DNA of 64,000 nt from positions 1-64,000 of the forward strand of contig JALHMT010000027.1 of the NCBI GenBank assembly GCA_022843905.1, in the 5' to 3' direction. The stretch comes from Rubrivivax sp. (GTDB taxonomy: Bacteria; Pseudomonadota; Gammaproteobacteria; Burkholderiales; Burkholderiaceae_C). Each line of letters starts with the position of its first letter. Within the stretch, counting starts at the first letter, position 1. A program made the position numbers and the translations under genes. The notes beneath the pieces are model-generated. The model saw nothing but the letters and a program-made list of their open reading frames with translations, searched no databases and had not been told where the DNA came from. Positions 52,114 through 59,803 of the stretch are shown here, piece by piece.

Positions 52114-53850
52114 TCAGGCCAGCTCGGGCGACAGCTCGTGCACGGCCTGGTAGTGGGTCAGGAACACCCGCCCGCTCAGGCCGTGCAGGAAGGCGGTGTT
52201 CTTCAGGCGGTCCATCACCGGGCCCTTCACCTCCGACAGGTGCAGTCGAAGGCCGGCGTCGCGCAGCCGCTGGTCGATCGCTTCGAGGCTTTCCAGGGCA
52301 CTGGCGTCGATGTCGTTGATGGCCGAGCACAGCAGCACCACGTGCTGCAGCGCGGGCCTCAGGGCCACCGCGTCGTTGATGCGGTCTTCCAGCGACCGCG
52401 AGTTGGCGAAGTACAGGCTCTCGTCGACCCGCAGGCTCAGCACCCGCGGGCTCACCAGCACGTCGTGCCGTTGCACGTTGCGGAAGTGTTCGGTGCCCGC
52501 CACCAGCCCCACTTCGGCCATGTGCGGCCGGCTCGAGCGAAACAGGTGGAGCGCCAGCGAGACCGCCACGCCGACCACCAGCCCGGTTTCCACGCCGACC
52601 GTCAGCGTGGCCGCCAGCGTGGCCACCACGGCGACGAAATCGGACCGGGCGAAGTTCCAGGTCTTGCGCAGGATGCCGAAGTCCACCAGCGACAGCACCG
52701 CCACCACGATGGTGGCGGCCAGGGTGGCTTGCGGCAGGAAGTACAAGGCCGGCGTGAGGAACAGCGTTGCCAGCGTGATGCCGATGGCGGTGAACACGCC
52801 GGCCGCGGGTGTCTGCGCCCCGGCATCGAAGTTGACCACCGAGCGCGAGAAGCCTCCGGTGACGGGGAAGCCGCCGGTGAATGCGGCAGACAGATTGCTC
52901 GACCCGAGCGCCACCAGTTCCTGGTCGGGCTCGATGCGCTGCCGCCGCCGGGCCGCCAGCGTCTGCCCGACCGACACCGACTCGACGAAGCCGACCACGC
53001 TGATCAGCAGGGCCGGCACCAGCAGTTGCTGCCACAGGCCGAGGTCCCACAGCGGCAGCGTGAAGGGCGGCAGGCCCTGCGGCACCGCGCCCACGACCTT
53101 CACGCCCAGGGCCTGCCAGTCCAGCGCCCAGGTCAGCAGCGTGGTCACGACGATTGCCGCCACCGGGCCGGTCTTGGCGACCATGTCGGCCGCGCGCGGC
53201 CTCATGCCCAGGCGCTGCAGCAGGGGCTTCAGGCCGCTGCGCACCCAGAACAGGAAAGCCACCGTCGTCGCGCCGATCGCCAGCGTGGGCAGATGCACCT
53301 GCTCGAGCCTGGACAGCAGCGACAGCATCAGGTCGACGAGGTTGTGCCCTTCGGCCTGCACGCCCATCAGCGCCTTGAGCTGGCTGGCCGCGATCAGGAG
53401 GGCGGACGCCGAGATGAAGCCCGAGATGACCGGGTGGCTGAGGAAGTTGGCCAGAAAGCCCAGGCGCAGCAGCCCCATGGCCAGCAGCATCAGGCCCGAC
53501 AGGAAGGCCAGCGTGATGGCCACCGCCCAGTACTGCGGCGTGCCGGCCACGGCGTGCTCGCCAATGGCAGCAGCCGTCATCAGCGAGATCACCGCCACCG
53601 GCCCCACGGCCAGCACCCGGCTGGTTCCGAACACCGCATAGAGCAGCAGCGGCGCCACGCTCGCATACAGGCCCACCTCGGGCGGCAAGCCCGCGAGCAT
53701 GGCGTAGGCCAGGCTCTGCGGGATCAGCATGAGGGTGACGATCAGTGCTGCCAGGCCATCGCTGAGCAGCGTCTGGCGCCGGTAGTCGCGGCCCCATTGC
53801 AGCAGGGGCAGGGAAGGCCACGACCGGCGGCGGGTGGGGTGTTCCTGCAC
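52114..53850 (-). CDS. SulP-family anion permease with STAS domain
   Basis: 578 residues. Sulfate-permease segments: LIPQSLAYAMLAGLPPEVGLYAS, GPVAVISLMTAAAIGE and FPVTGGFSRSVVNFDAGAQTP, then a cytoplasmic STAS domain (VLVSPRVLSLRVDESLYFAN, HVVLLCSAINDIDASALESLEAI). It moves sulfate, sulfite-related ions or bicarbonate. GTG 53850 is the best start; it lacks a good ribosome site. Last gene of the ArsR-regulated operon, 41 bases after the second YeeE gene, suggesting use in sulfur-oxyanion exchange. Confidence 0.88.
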   Translation of the reverse strand: MQEHPTRRRSWPSLPLLQWGRDYRRQTLLSDGLAALIVTLMLIPQSLAYAMLAGLPPEVGLYASVAPLLLYAVFGTSRVLAVGPVAVISLMTAAAIGEHAVAGTPQYWAVAITLAFLSGLMLLAMGLLRLGFLANFLSHPVISGFISASALLIAASQLKALMGVQAEGHNLVDLMLSLLSRLEQVHLPTLAIGATTVAFLFWVRSGLKPLLQRLGMRPRAADMVAKTGPVAAIVVTTLLTWALDWQALGVKVVGAVPQGLPPFTLPLWDLGLWQQLLVPALLISVVGFVESVSVGQTLAARRRQRIEPDQELVALGSSNLSAAFTGGFPVTGGFSRSVVNFDAGAQTPAAGVFTAIGITLATLFLTPALYFLPQATLAATIVVAVLSLVDFGILRKTWNFARSDFVAVVATLAATLTVGVETGLVVGVAVSLALHLFRSSRPHMAEVGLVAGTEHFRNVQRHDVLVSPRVLSLRVDESLYFANSRSLEDRINDAVALRPALQHVVLLCSAINDIDASALESLEAIDQRLRDAGLRLHLSEVKGPVMDRLKNTAFLHGLSGRVFLTHYQAVHELSPELA

Positions 53851-53891
53851 GCGCTGCCGGTGGGTTCGGTGGCGCAGGGGCGCAGACCCTG

Positions 53892-54326
53892 TCAGGCCCC
53901 GACGCGGCGACGCAGGCCGCTGCGCTCGGCGACCTCGAAGACCACCATGCCGGCCACCATGGCCGCCACGAACACCGCGGCCTTCACTTCGCCCGAGGCC
54001 ATGCTGACGATGCCCGGCCCGGGGCAGAAGCCCGCCAGGCCCCAGCCTGCGCCGAAGGTCAGGCCGCCGAGCACGAGGCGCTTGTCGATCTGGCTCGCCC
54101 TGGGCAGGTGCAGGGCGCCGCCCAGGAAGTTCATGGTGCGTTGGCGGGCCACTGCAAAGGCGAAGAAGCCCACGGCGATGGCGCCGCCCATGACGAAGGC
54201 GAGCGACGGGTCCCATTGACCGAAGAGGTCGAGGAAGCCGAGCACCTTGCCCGGGTCGGTCATGCCCGACAGCAGCAGGCCCAGTCCGAACAGCAGGCCG
54301 ACCAGGAACTCGATGAAGCGGTGCAT
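53892..54326 (-). CDS. YeeE/YedE-family membrane protein, second half-transporter
   Basis: 144 residues, four helices. The signature GLTFGAGWGLAGFCPGPG contains the conserved Cys used by YeeE-type thiosulfate transporters. E. coli YeeE is a single ~350-residue protein; here the function is split over two adjacent short proteins, as in PmpA/PmpB-like pairs of sulfide-responsive operons. GAGGAGG precedes ATG 54326. The gene follows the first half by 11 bases. Confidence 0.88.
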   Translation of the reverse strand: MHRFIEFLVGLLFGLGLLLSGMTDPGKVLGFLDLFGQWDPSLAFVMGGAIAVGFFAFAVARQRTMNFLGGALHLPRASQIDKRLVLGGLTFGAGWGLAGFCPGPGIVSMASGEVKAAVFVAAMVAGMVVFEVAERSGLRRRVGA

Positions 54327-54337
54327 GTTCGGCCTCC

Positions 54338-54775
54338 TCACAGCGCGTGGCGAACCACGAAGACCATCGCGAAGCCCGCGCCCATGAAGGCCAGCGTGGC
54401 CACCAGCGAACGCGGCGACAGGCTGGACAGCCCGCACACGCCGTGCCCGCTGGTGCAGCCCGAGCCGTAGCGCGTGCCCAGGCCGACCAGCAGGCCCGCG
54501 GCGACGATGGTGGACAGGCCGGCGTCGATGCGCGGCGCCTGCACGAAACCCGCCGGCGCCAGCAGGCCGAAGACCAGCGGCGCTGCCAGCATGCCCAGCA
54601 GGAAGGCCAGCCGCCAGCTGGTGTCACCTGTCTTCGGTGGCAACAGGCCGCCGAGGATGCCGCTGATGCCCAGCACGCGGCCGTTGACCAGGATGAACAA
54701 GGCCGAGGCCAGACCCAGCAGGACGCCGCCGGACAGCGAAGCCCAGGGAGTGAAGTTGGCCCAATCTATCGTCAT
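54338..54775 (-). CDS. YeeE/YedE-family membrane protein, first half-transporter
   Basis: 145 residues, four helices. The signature GLGTRYGSGCTSGHGVCGLSSLSPRS has two conserved cysteines thought to shuttle sulfane sulfur or thiosulfate through the pore. It begins three bases after the ArsR stop, so it is translationally coupled to the repressor. With the next gene it likely makes one functional thiosulfate or polysulfide transporter. Confidence 0.9.
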   Translation of the reverse strand: MTIDWANFTPWASLSGGVLLGLASALFILVNGRVLGISGILGGLLPPKTGDTSWRLAFLLGMLAAPLVFGLLAPAGFVQAPRIDAGLSTIVAAGLLVGLGTRYGSGCTSGHGVCGLSSLSPRSLVATLAFMGAGFAMVFVVRHAL

Positions 54776-54778
54776 GAC

Positions 54779-55099
54779 TCACTGCCTTTCACAGACACAG
54801 AATTGTTCGTAGAGCACCTGGATCACGGCCACAGCCTTGGGGCTGGTCAGCGCGTAATGGATGTTCTTGCCCTCGCGGCGTGTGCTCACCAGACCCTCGT
54901 CGCGCAGCACGGTGAGCTGCTGCGACAGGGTCGGCTGCACGATGCCGAGCAGCCTTTCGAGATCGCCCACGCGTCGCTCGCCCTGCGCGAGCTGACACAG
55001 GATCAGCAGCCGGTCGGGGTTGGCCAGCACCTTCATCAGGCGGCTGGCGCGGCCAGCCGCCGACTGCATCTCCATCAGGTCCAACGCGACGCTCTTCAT
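54779..55099 (-). CDS. bigR: ArsR-family repressor, BigR/SqrR-like persulfide sensor
   Basis: 106 residues. Winged HTH with recognition helix around VGDLERLLGIVQPTLSQQLTVLRDEGL (in parts) and beta wing TRREGKNIHYAL. C35 (LLILCQLA) and C101 (EQFCVC) are 66 residues apart, as in the cysteine pair of BigR that forms a tetrasulfide or disulfide with persulfides and releases DNA. An additional C103 is present. No arsenic- or metal-type ELCVCDL box. AAGGAG precedes ATG 55099. It is autoregulated from the adjacent palindrome and controls the divergent hydrolase. Confidence 0.9.
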   Translation of the reverse strand: MKSVALDLMEMQSAAGRASRLMKVLANPDRLLILCQLAQGERRVGDLERLLGIVQPTLSQQLTVLRDEGLVSTRREGKNIHYALTSPKAVAVIQVLYEQFCVCERQ

Positions 55100-55154
55100 C
55101 GGCGCTCCTTGCGGTTCAGCGAGGCGGCGCAGCGCTGCCTTGCCCGATGTCAAC

Positions 55155-55183
55155 ACTATATTGACACATATTTTATATGTCAA
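55155..55183 (-). promoter_or_regulatory. sigma70 promoter toward bigR-yeeE-sulP
   Basis: On the minus strand TTGACA (55183-55178), 17-base spacer, TATAGT (55160-55155). Transcription would start near 55148, giving a leader of about 50 bases before the repressor ATG. Fully interleaved with the plus-strand promoter. Confidence 0.8.
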
Positions 55184-55189
55184 TATAGT
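55161..55189 (+). promoter_or_regulatory. sigma70 promoter toward the metallo-hydrolase gene
   Basis: TTGACA (55161-55166), 17-base spacer, TATAGT (55184-55189): near-consensus in both hexamers with ideal spacing. Transcription would start near 55196, leaving a leader of about 20 bases that still contains the AAGGAG ribosome site. Confidence 0.85.
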
Positions 55190-55216
55190 GTTTGCCAGCG
55201 CATCAAGGAGCCCGCA

Positions 55217-56101
55217 ATGACGTCACCTGCCAGCAGCCGCCCCCGGGCCCAGGTGCATGGCCTGTTCGATCCGGCCACCTGGACGGTGAGCTACATCGTC
55301 CACACCGGCCCCGGCACCGAATGCGCCATCATCGATTCGGTGCTCGACTACGACCCGAAGTCGGGCCGCACCCGGCACGTCTCGGCCGACAAGGTGATCG
55401 CGCACGTGCGCAGCCTCGAGCTGAAGGTGCAGTGGATCCTGGAGACCCACGCCCATGCCGACCATCTCTCGGCCGCGCCCTACCTGCGGGCGCAGCTCGG
55501 CGGCAGGATCGGCATCGGCCGCCACATCACCCGCGTGCAGACGGTCTTCAAGGGGGTCTTCAACCTGGAGCCGGACTTCAAGGTGGACGGCTCGCAGTTC
55601 GACCACCTGTTCGACGAAGGCGAGAGCATTCCCCTGGGCGCGCTGGCCGGTGAGGTGATGTTCGTGCCCGGTCACACCCCGGCCTGCGCGGCCTACCGGT
55701 TCGGCGACGCGGTGTTCGTCGGCGACACCTTGTTCATGCCCGACGTGGGTACCGCACGCTGCGATTTCCCGGGCGGAGACGCGCGCACGCTCTACGCCTC
55801 GACACGCCGGCTGCTGAGCCTGCCGCCCGAGACGCGGCTCTTCATGTGCCACGACTACCCGCCCAAGCACCGCGAGGCGGCCTTCGAGACCACGGTGGCC
55901 GAGCAGCGAGCGAAGAACATCCACGTGCACGACGGCATCAGCGAAGACGAATTCGTGGCCATGCGCACCCGGCGCGACGCCACGCTGGACATGCCGACGC
56001 TCATCCTCCCATCGGTGCAGGTCAACATCCGCGCGGGCGGGTTGCCGCCAAAGGAAGGCAACGGCGTGGCCTATCTGAAGATCCCGCTCAACGCCCTCTG
56101 A
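55217..56101 (+). CDS. blh: MBL-fold hydrolase, Blh/persulfide dioxygenase-like
   Basis: 294 residues. The metal motif THAHADHLSA (HxHxDH), later His in VPGHTPA, Asp in FVGDTLF and His in MCHDYPP fit the ETHE1/Blh group, mononuclear-iron persulfide dioxygenases that oxidise glutathione persulfide to sulfite. Residues RCDFPGGDA near 180 match the loop before the substrate pocket. The gene is divergent from the BigR-like repressor, as blh is in Xylella and Agrobacterium. AAGGAG lies seven bases before ATG 55217. It probably detoxifies sulfide-derived persulfides; sulfite or thiosulfate would be handled by the divergent transporters. Confidence 0.9.
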   Translation: MTSPASSRPRAQVHGLFDPATWTVSYIVHTGPGTECAIIDSVLDYDPKSGRTRHVSADKVIAHVRSLELKVQWILETHAHADHLSAAPYLRAQLGGRIGIGRHITRVQTVFKGVFNLEPDFKVDGSQFDHLFDEGESIPLGALAGEVMFVPGHTPACAAYRFGDAVFVGDTLFMPDVGTARCDFPGGDARTLYASTRRLLSLPPETRLFMCHDYPPKHREAAFETTVAEQRAKNIHVHDGISEDEFVAMRTRRDATLDMPTLILPSVQVNIRAGGLPPKEGNGVAYLKIPLNAL

Positions 56102-56158
56102 CCCGGCGCGCGAGACGAGGGCTCCCGACGGAGCGCCCGCCTGCAGCGCAGCCGCCCG

Positions 56159-58363
56159 TCACTGCACGCGGCCCACGCTGGCGCTGGTCAGCGCACCCGG
56201 GCGATAGACCAGGAAGTTGCGCTGCAGGTCCTGCACCTGCACCGTGGCACCGGTGTGGCTGGCGTCCAGCTTGATGCCGTTCCAGGCCAGCCTGCATCCC
56301 CCTGCGGCGGTGGTGACGCAGCTCAGCGACTTCAGCGCGGCGACGCGGGCGCCGCTGTGCACCTGCATCAGCGCCTGCACCTTGACGCTGCGCAGCGGCT
56401 GGCCCTTCTCGTCCAGCACGGTGACCTGGAAGTGCGGTGTCCAGTTCACCGCCGCCGGCTTGCTGCGGTGCATCGTGCCGCTCAGCGCCGCCAGGGTGGC
56501 CTGCGGGGCCGCCGGCCGTGCCACCTGGGCGCTGCGGGGGCCGCCGCCGGTGTAGGGCAGGGCAGGGCTCTTCACCTGCGTCACGGCCACGCCCAGCAGG
56601 GGTACCGTCAACCATGGCACGGTGCTGCTGTTCAACATGCACAGGCCCGTTGCGTCCGACGTGCAGATGGTTTCCTTGGACGAGTTCGAGAAGCGGCCGT
56701 GCACCTTGGCACCGGCCACGGGCCGGCCCAGCTGGTCGACCACGGTCACCGCGGCGCTGGCCTTCCAGGAGCCCGGAGTGGGCACCAGCGTCGTCAGGGC
56801 CACGCTGCGCACGACGACGGCGGGCGGCGTGGCTGCCGGGGCCGGGGCTGGCGAGGGGGTCGGACCGGGCTGGACGGCGCCCGGACTGGCGGGCGGCGGT
56901 GACGCGCTGCCGTCCTGGCCGGCGAACAGCAGGTGACGCGTCATGCCGGCAGGCGCGCCCGACACCAGGTCGGCGCTGGCCTGGGCCAGCAGCTGCTGCC
57001 GCGTCTGGGACGGGGCCGCTGCGGGCTGGGCCTGCAGCAGCAGCGCGACGGCGCCGGCGACATGCGGTGCGGCCATCGACGTGCCGTTCATCGTCACGAT
57101 GTCGCTGGCCGAAGCGTGCCCGGCAGATGCGATGGCCGTGCCGGGCGCCCACAGCGCCACGCAGGGCCCCCAGTTCGAGAACGCCGCCTTGGCGTCGGTG
57201 CGGTCGCTGGCCGCCACCGTGATCACGCCCGCGGCGCGGCCGGGGGACTGCAGGCAGGCGTCGACGTTGGTATTGCCCGCGGCCGCGACGACGCTGAAGC
57301 CCACCGTCATCAGGCGCTGCGTGGCGGCGTCGATGGCCGAGGAGGCCGGACCGCCCAGGCTGAGGTTGACCACCGCCGGGCGCGCGCCCTGGGCGGCGAT
57401 CCAGTCCAGTCCGCTCAGCACCGAACTGCCGGAGCTGCTGCCGGTGCAGGTCATCACGCGCACCGGCACCACGCGTGCGCCGGGTGCCACGCCCAGCGTC
57501 TGGCCCGCGGCGGTGCCGGCGACGTGCGTGCCGTGGCCGTTGCAGTCGCCGGTGCCGCGACCGTCGTCGATGGCCGAGAAGCCCGGCGCCAGACGGCTGC
57601 CGAACTGCTGGTGCGGGTTGATGCCGGTGTCGACCACGTAGAGGTTCACGCCGCTGCCGTCCAGCGTGTGGCGAAAGACACCGTCGAGCTGCGCCGCGCG
57701 CTGGTCGATGCGGTCCACGCCCCAGGCGCGCGTGTCGAGCGTGCGCAGGCCGGCCGAGGACTGTCCCACCGTGAAGCTGCGGTCGGGCTCCACGCTGTCG
57801 ACCGCCGGGTTGCGCGCCAGCGCTGCCGCCACTGCGTCGGCCTGGGCCCAGGGCACCGACAGCACGAAGCCCTCGACCGCGTGTGAAAACTGCTGACGCA
57901 CCACGGCGCCGGGAGCTTGCCCGAGCACCGATCGCGCCAGCACCGCCTGCGAGGCGCTGGCCACGGCACGCACCTTGGCGGCCAGCTGCCGGGCGCGCAG
58001 CGCGGCCGCATCGCCGGACTCTCCGGCACCGGCCGCGCCGAGCAGTGCCAGGCGCTCGTTGACGAAGACGGCGGCCGGATTGAGCTGCACGATGAGCTGC
58101 ACGGTGCTGCCGTCTGCCCACGGATCCTGTGCCGCCTGTTCGGCCTGCACCTTCGCGCCTTCGCCGGGGCCCCACAACGCGAACCGACGTTCCTCGACAT
58201 CGTCCGACGGTTCGGAGGCGGGGCTGCGGTCGGCGACGGCCGCCGCCGGGATGTCCTCGCCACTGCCGCCGCAGGCTCCCAGCAGGAGCGCCAGCGTGAA
58301 GGCCGCCAGAACGGCGCGACCGGGGGCGCGGCCGGCAGGGCGTGGGTCGGACGAGGGGTTCAT
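56159..58363 (-). CDS. Exported S8 (subtilisin-like) serine peptidase, lipoprotein
   Basis: 734 residues. Lipoprotein signal with lipobox LGAC (C31); inhibitor-I9-like prodomain about 85-200; catalytic domain with D245 (VVDTGINPH), H277 (NGHGTHVAG), N in AAAGN and S429 (NGTSMAAPH), proteinase K/thermitase-like. A Pro-rich linker near 485-500 leads to two Ig-like repeats (VTVVDQLGRPVAGAKVHGRF and VTVLDEKGQPLRSVKVQALM), probably for surface or substrate binding. It degrades extracellular or envelope proteins. The mRNA leader carries a c-di-GMP riboswitch, so expression should follow the motile/sessile state. ATG 58363 gives a full signal peptide. Confidence 0.94.
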   Translation of the reverse strand: MNPSSDPRPAGRAPGRAVLAAFTLALLLGACGGSGEDIPAAAVADRSPASEPSDDVEERRFALWGPGEGAKVQAEQAAQDPWADGSTVQLIVQLNPAAVFVNERLALLGAAGAGESGDAAALRARQLAAKVRAVASASQAVLARSVLGQAPGAVVRQQFSHAVEGFVLSVPWAQADAVAAALARNPAVDSVEPDRSFTVGQSSAGLRTLDTRAWGVDRIDQRAAQLDGVFRHTLDGSGVNLYVVDTGINPHQQFGSRLAPGFSAIDDGRGTGDCNGHGTHVAGTAAGQTLGVAPGARVVPVRVMTCTGSSSGSSVLSGLDWIAAQGARPAVVNLSLGGPASSAIDAATQRLMTVGFSVVAAAGNTNVDACLQSPGRAAGVITVAASDRTDAKAAFSNWGPCVALWAPGTAIASAGHASASDIVTMNGTSMAAPHVAGAVALLLQAQPAAAPSQTRQQLLAQASADLVSGAPAGMTRHLLFAGQDGSASPPPASPGAVQPGPTPSPAPAPAATPPAVVVRSVALTTLVPTPGSWKASAAVTVVDQLGRPVAGAKVHGRFSNSSKETICTSDATGLCMLNSSTVPWLTVPLLGVAVTQVKSPALPYTGGGPRSAQVARPAAPQATLAALSGTMHRSKPAAVNWTPHFQVTVLDEKGQPLRSVKVQALMQVHSGARVAALKSLSCVTTAAGGCRLAWNGIKLDASHTGATVQVQDLQRNFLVYRPGALTSASVGRVQ

Positions 58364-58460
58364 GGCAGTCGCTCGCTTGCAGTGAAGATCGCGAGGGCCA
58401 CGCCTGACAGCCGCCCGCGTCCGGTGGGGCGCGGATGCCGGGGCAAAGCCCGGCCTGGCT

Positions 58461-58556
58461 GGCAACCCCGCTACCTTGGCACCGTCAGGAAGGACCCGGA
58501 CGTGGTGCTGTAGGCCGGAGGCTTTGCGTCCCTGCCTTTCGGCAGGTTTGCCCTCG
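58461..58556 (-). ncRNA. Cyclic di-GMP-I (GEMM-I) riboswitch aptamer
   Basis: Read on the minus strand, the leader has GGGCAAACC, a CGAAAG-capped P1b-type hairpin, GGGACGCAAAGCCTCCGG followed by CCTA, a variable stem, and GGTAGCGGGGTTGCC, matching the Vc2-type class I c-di-GMP aptamer element by element, including the GNRA loop. The aptamer ends 97 bases before the S8 peptidase ATG. The downstream part contains GCCGGG/CCCGGC and other GC hairpins that could be the expression platform; no clear T-run, so control may be at translation or by a GC-rich terminator. The rest of this 340-base gap (58557-58703) shows nothing recognisable. Confidence 0.96.
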
Positions 58557-58703
58557 GTGAAAGATGTCGGCGTACCGGGCGGAAGCGCTCCGTTACGCGT
58601 TGACACAGAGTCTAGCAACACCCCGCTTTTCGTGCGCATCGCGGGCGCGAGCCGGTGGCCCGTGCTGTCAGCAGTTCACGAAATGGCCGTCAGCGCCGCC
58701 GCC

Positions 58704-59705
58704 TCAGGCGCGCTGACCGTCCCGCCAGGCCCCCGGCGTGACGCCGGTCCAGCGCCTGAAGGCGCGCGTGAACGACGTCTGCTCGGCGTAGCCCAGGCGG
58801 CCGGCCACTTCCACCAGGGGCAGCCCGGGCATGGCCAGCAGGCGCACGGCCTCTTCGTGGCGGAAGTCTTCGACCACGTCGCTGAAGCTGCGGCCGGTCT
58901 CGGTCAGGCGGCGCTGCAGCGTGCGCTCCGACACCCCCAGCAGCTCGGCCATGCGCGCGGCGTCGGCGCGCCCCTGGGCCAGGGCGTCGCGCAGCCGGGC
59001 GCGCAGGGCACGCTCCAGCGTCGAGTCGCCCGGCTGCGCCAGCTGCAGCTGCGCCGCCATGGCCTTGAGCGTGGCGTGCAGGAAGGGATCGGCGCTGCGC
59101 GTGGGCATCTGCCAGGTCGCAGCGTCGATCAGCATCTCGGCACAGGGATGGCCGTAGGCCGGCACCAGACCGAACAGGCGTTGCCGCACGGCGTCGTCGG
59201 CGGGCCGCTGCAGCGGCAGCCCCAGCAGCCGCGGCTGGAAGCTGCCGCCGCTGATGCAGCGCAGGCGGCTGAACATCGCCGCCAGCGTGAACTCCAGCGC
59301 CTGCACCGGCAGCGCCGGCGCGGCGCGGATGCGCAGCGCGTGGTCACCCCCTTCGAGCGGGTCGATCTCCAGCGCCACGTCGATGGCCACCATGGCGAAG
59401 TGCAGTCTCGCCGACTCGCAGCAGCCAGCCACCGTGTCGGCGCTGCCCACCAGGTAGTCCAGCGCGCCGAAGGCGCCGAAGGGAATGGCGTTCGCCAGCG
59501 CGCTGGGCAGGCCCGGCTGGCCGTACTGGCGCTCGGCTTCGTCCCACATGTCCAGGTAGGTCTGTACCGGCACCAGGGCGTCGGCGGCGTCGGGCAGGGG
59601 GCCCACGCGGGCTTGCAGCCGCCCGGGGTCCAGGCCCAGGGTCGCCAGGCCCTGCAACTGCAGTCGCAGGGTCAGCACGGGCAGCCAGCCGGGTGATTCA
59701 GGCAT
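58704..59705 (-). CDS. AraC-family regulator with arabinose-binding-like N domain
   Basis: 333 residues. The N-terminal ~200 residues match the Arabinose_bd-type domain of OruR/ArgR-like regulators; the C-terminal HTH is clear: AARMAELLGVSERTLQRRL, then HEEAVRLLAMPGLPLVEVAGRLGYAEQTSFTRAFRRWTGVTP (in parts). It is upstream of and codirectional with the subtilase gene, but the long riboswitch leader suggests separate promoters. It is divergent from the Acg-type nitroreductase gene with 98 bases between starts and may regulate it. Confidence 0.93.
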   Translation of the reverse strand: MPESPGWLPVLTLRLQLQGLATLGLDPGRLQARVGPLPDAADALVPVQTYLDMWDEAERQYGQPGLPSALANAIPFGAFGALDYLVGSADTVAGCCESARLHFAMVAIDVALEIDPLEGGDHALRIRAAPALPVQALEFTLAAMFSRLRCISGGSFQPRLLGLPLQRPADDAVRQRLFGLVPAYGHPCAEMLIDAATWQMPTRSADPFLHATLKAMAAQLQLAQPGDSTLERALRARLRDALAQGRADAARMAELLGVSERTLQRRLTETGRSFSDVVEDFRHEEAVRLLAMPGLPLVEVAGRLGYAEQTSFTRAFRRWTGVTPGAWRDGQRA

Positions 59706-59803
59706 GGCGCAGGATGTTCACAGACTGGCGCGACATGGCAAGCCGGCGGCAGGCCCGATCCATACAGTGACTCCATCGACAACCGATCGGGAGCTTAAGG
59801 GCT

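Larger units (their letters stand above)
55152..55192. promoter_or_regulatory. 41-bp palindromic operator of the BigR-like repressor
   Basis: Perfect 15-bp arms AACACTATATTGACA and TGTCAATATAGTGTT flank an 11-base AT-only-plus-C centre. It is the only strongly AT-rich stretch in this GC-rich region. Each arm contains both a -35-like and a -10-like hexamer, so repressor binding would close both promoters at once. Confidence 0.9.

Noticed and set aside
52138..54219. 693-codon plus-strand frame opposite sulP and yeeE
   Set aside because: Shadow composition; the minus-strand genes have clear families, ribosome sites and operon spacing.
54779..55099. Arsenic or metal-sensing role for the ArsR protein
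   Set aside because: No metal-site cysteine box; the cysteine spacing and neighbours match the sulfide-responsive BigR group.
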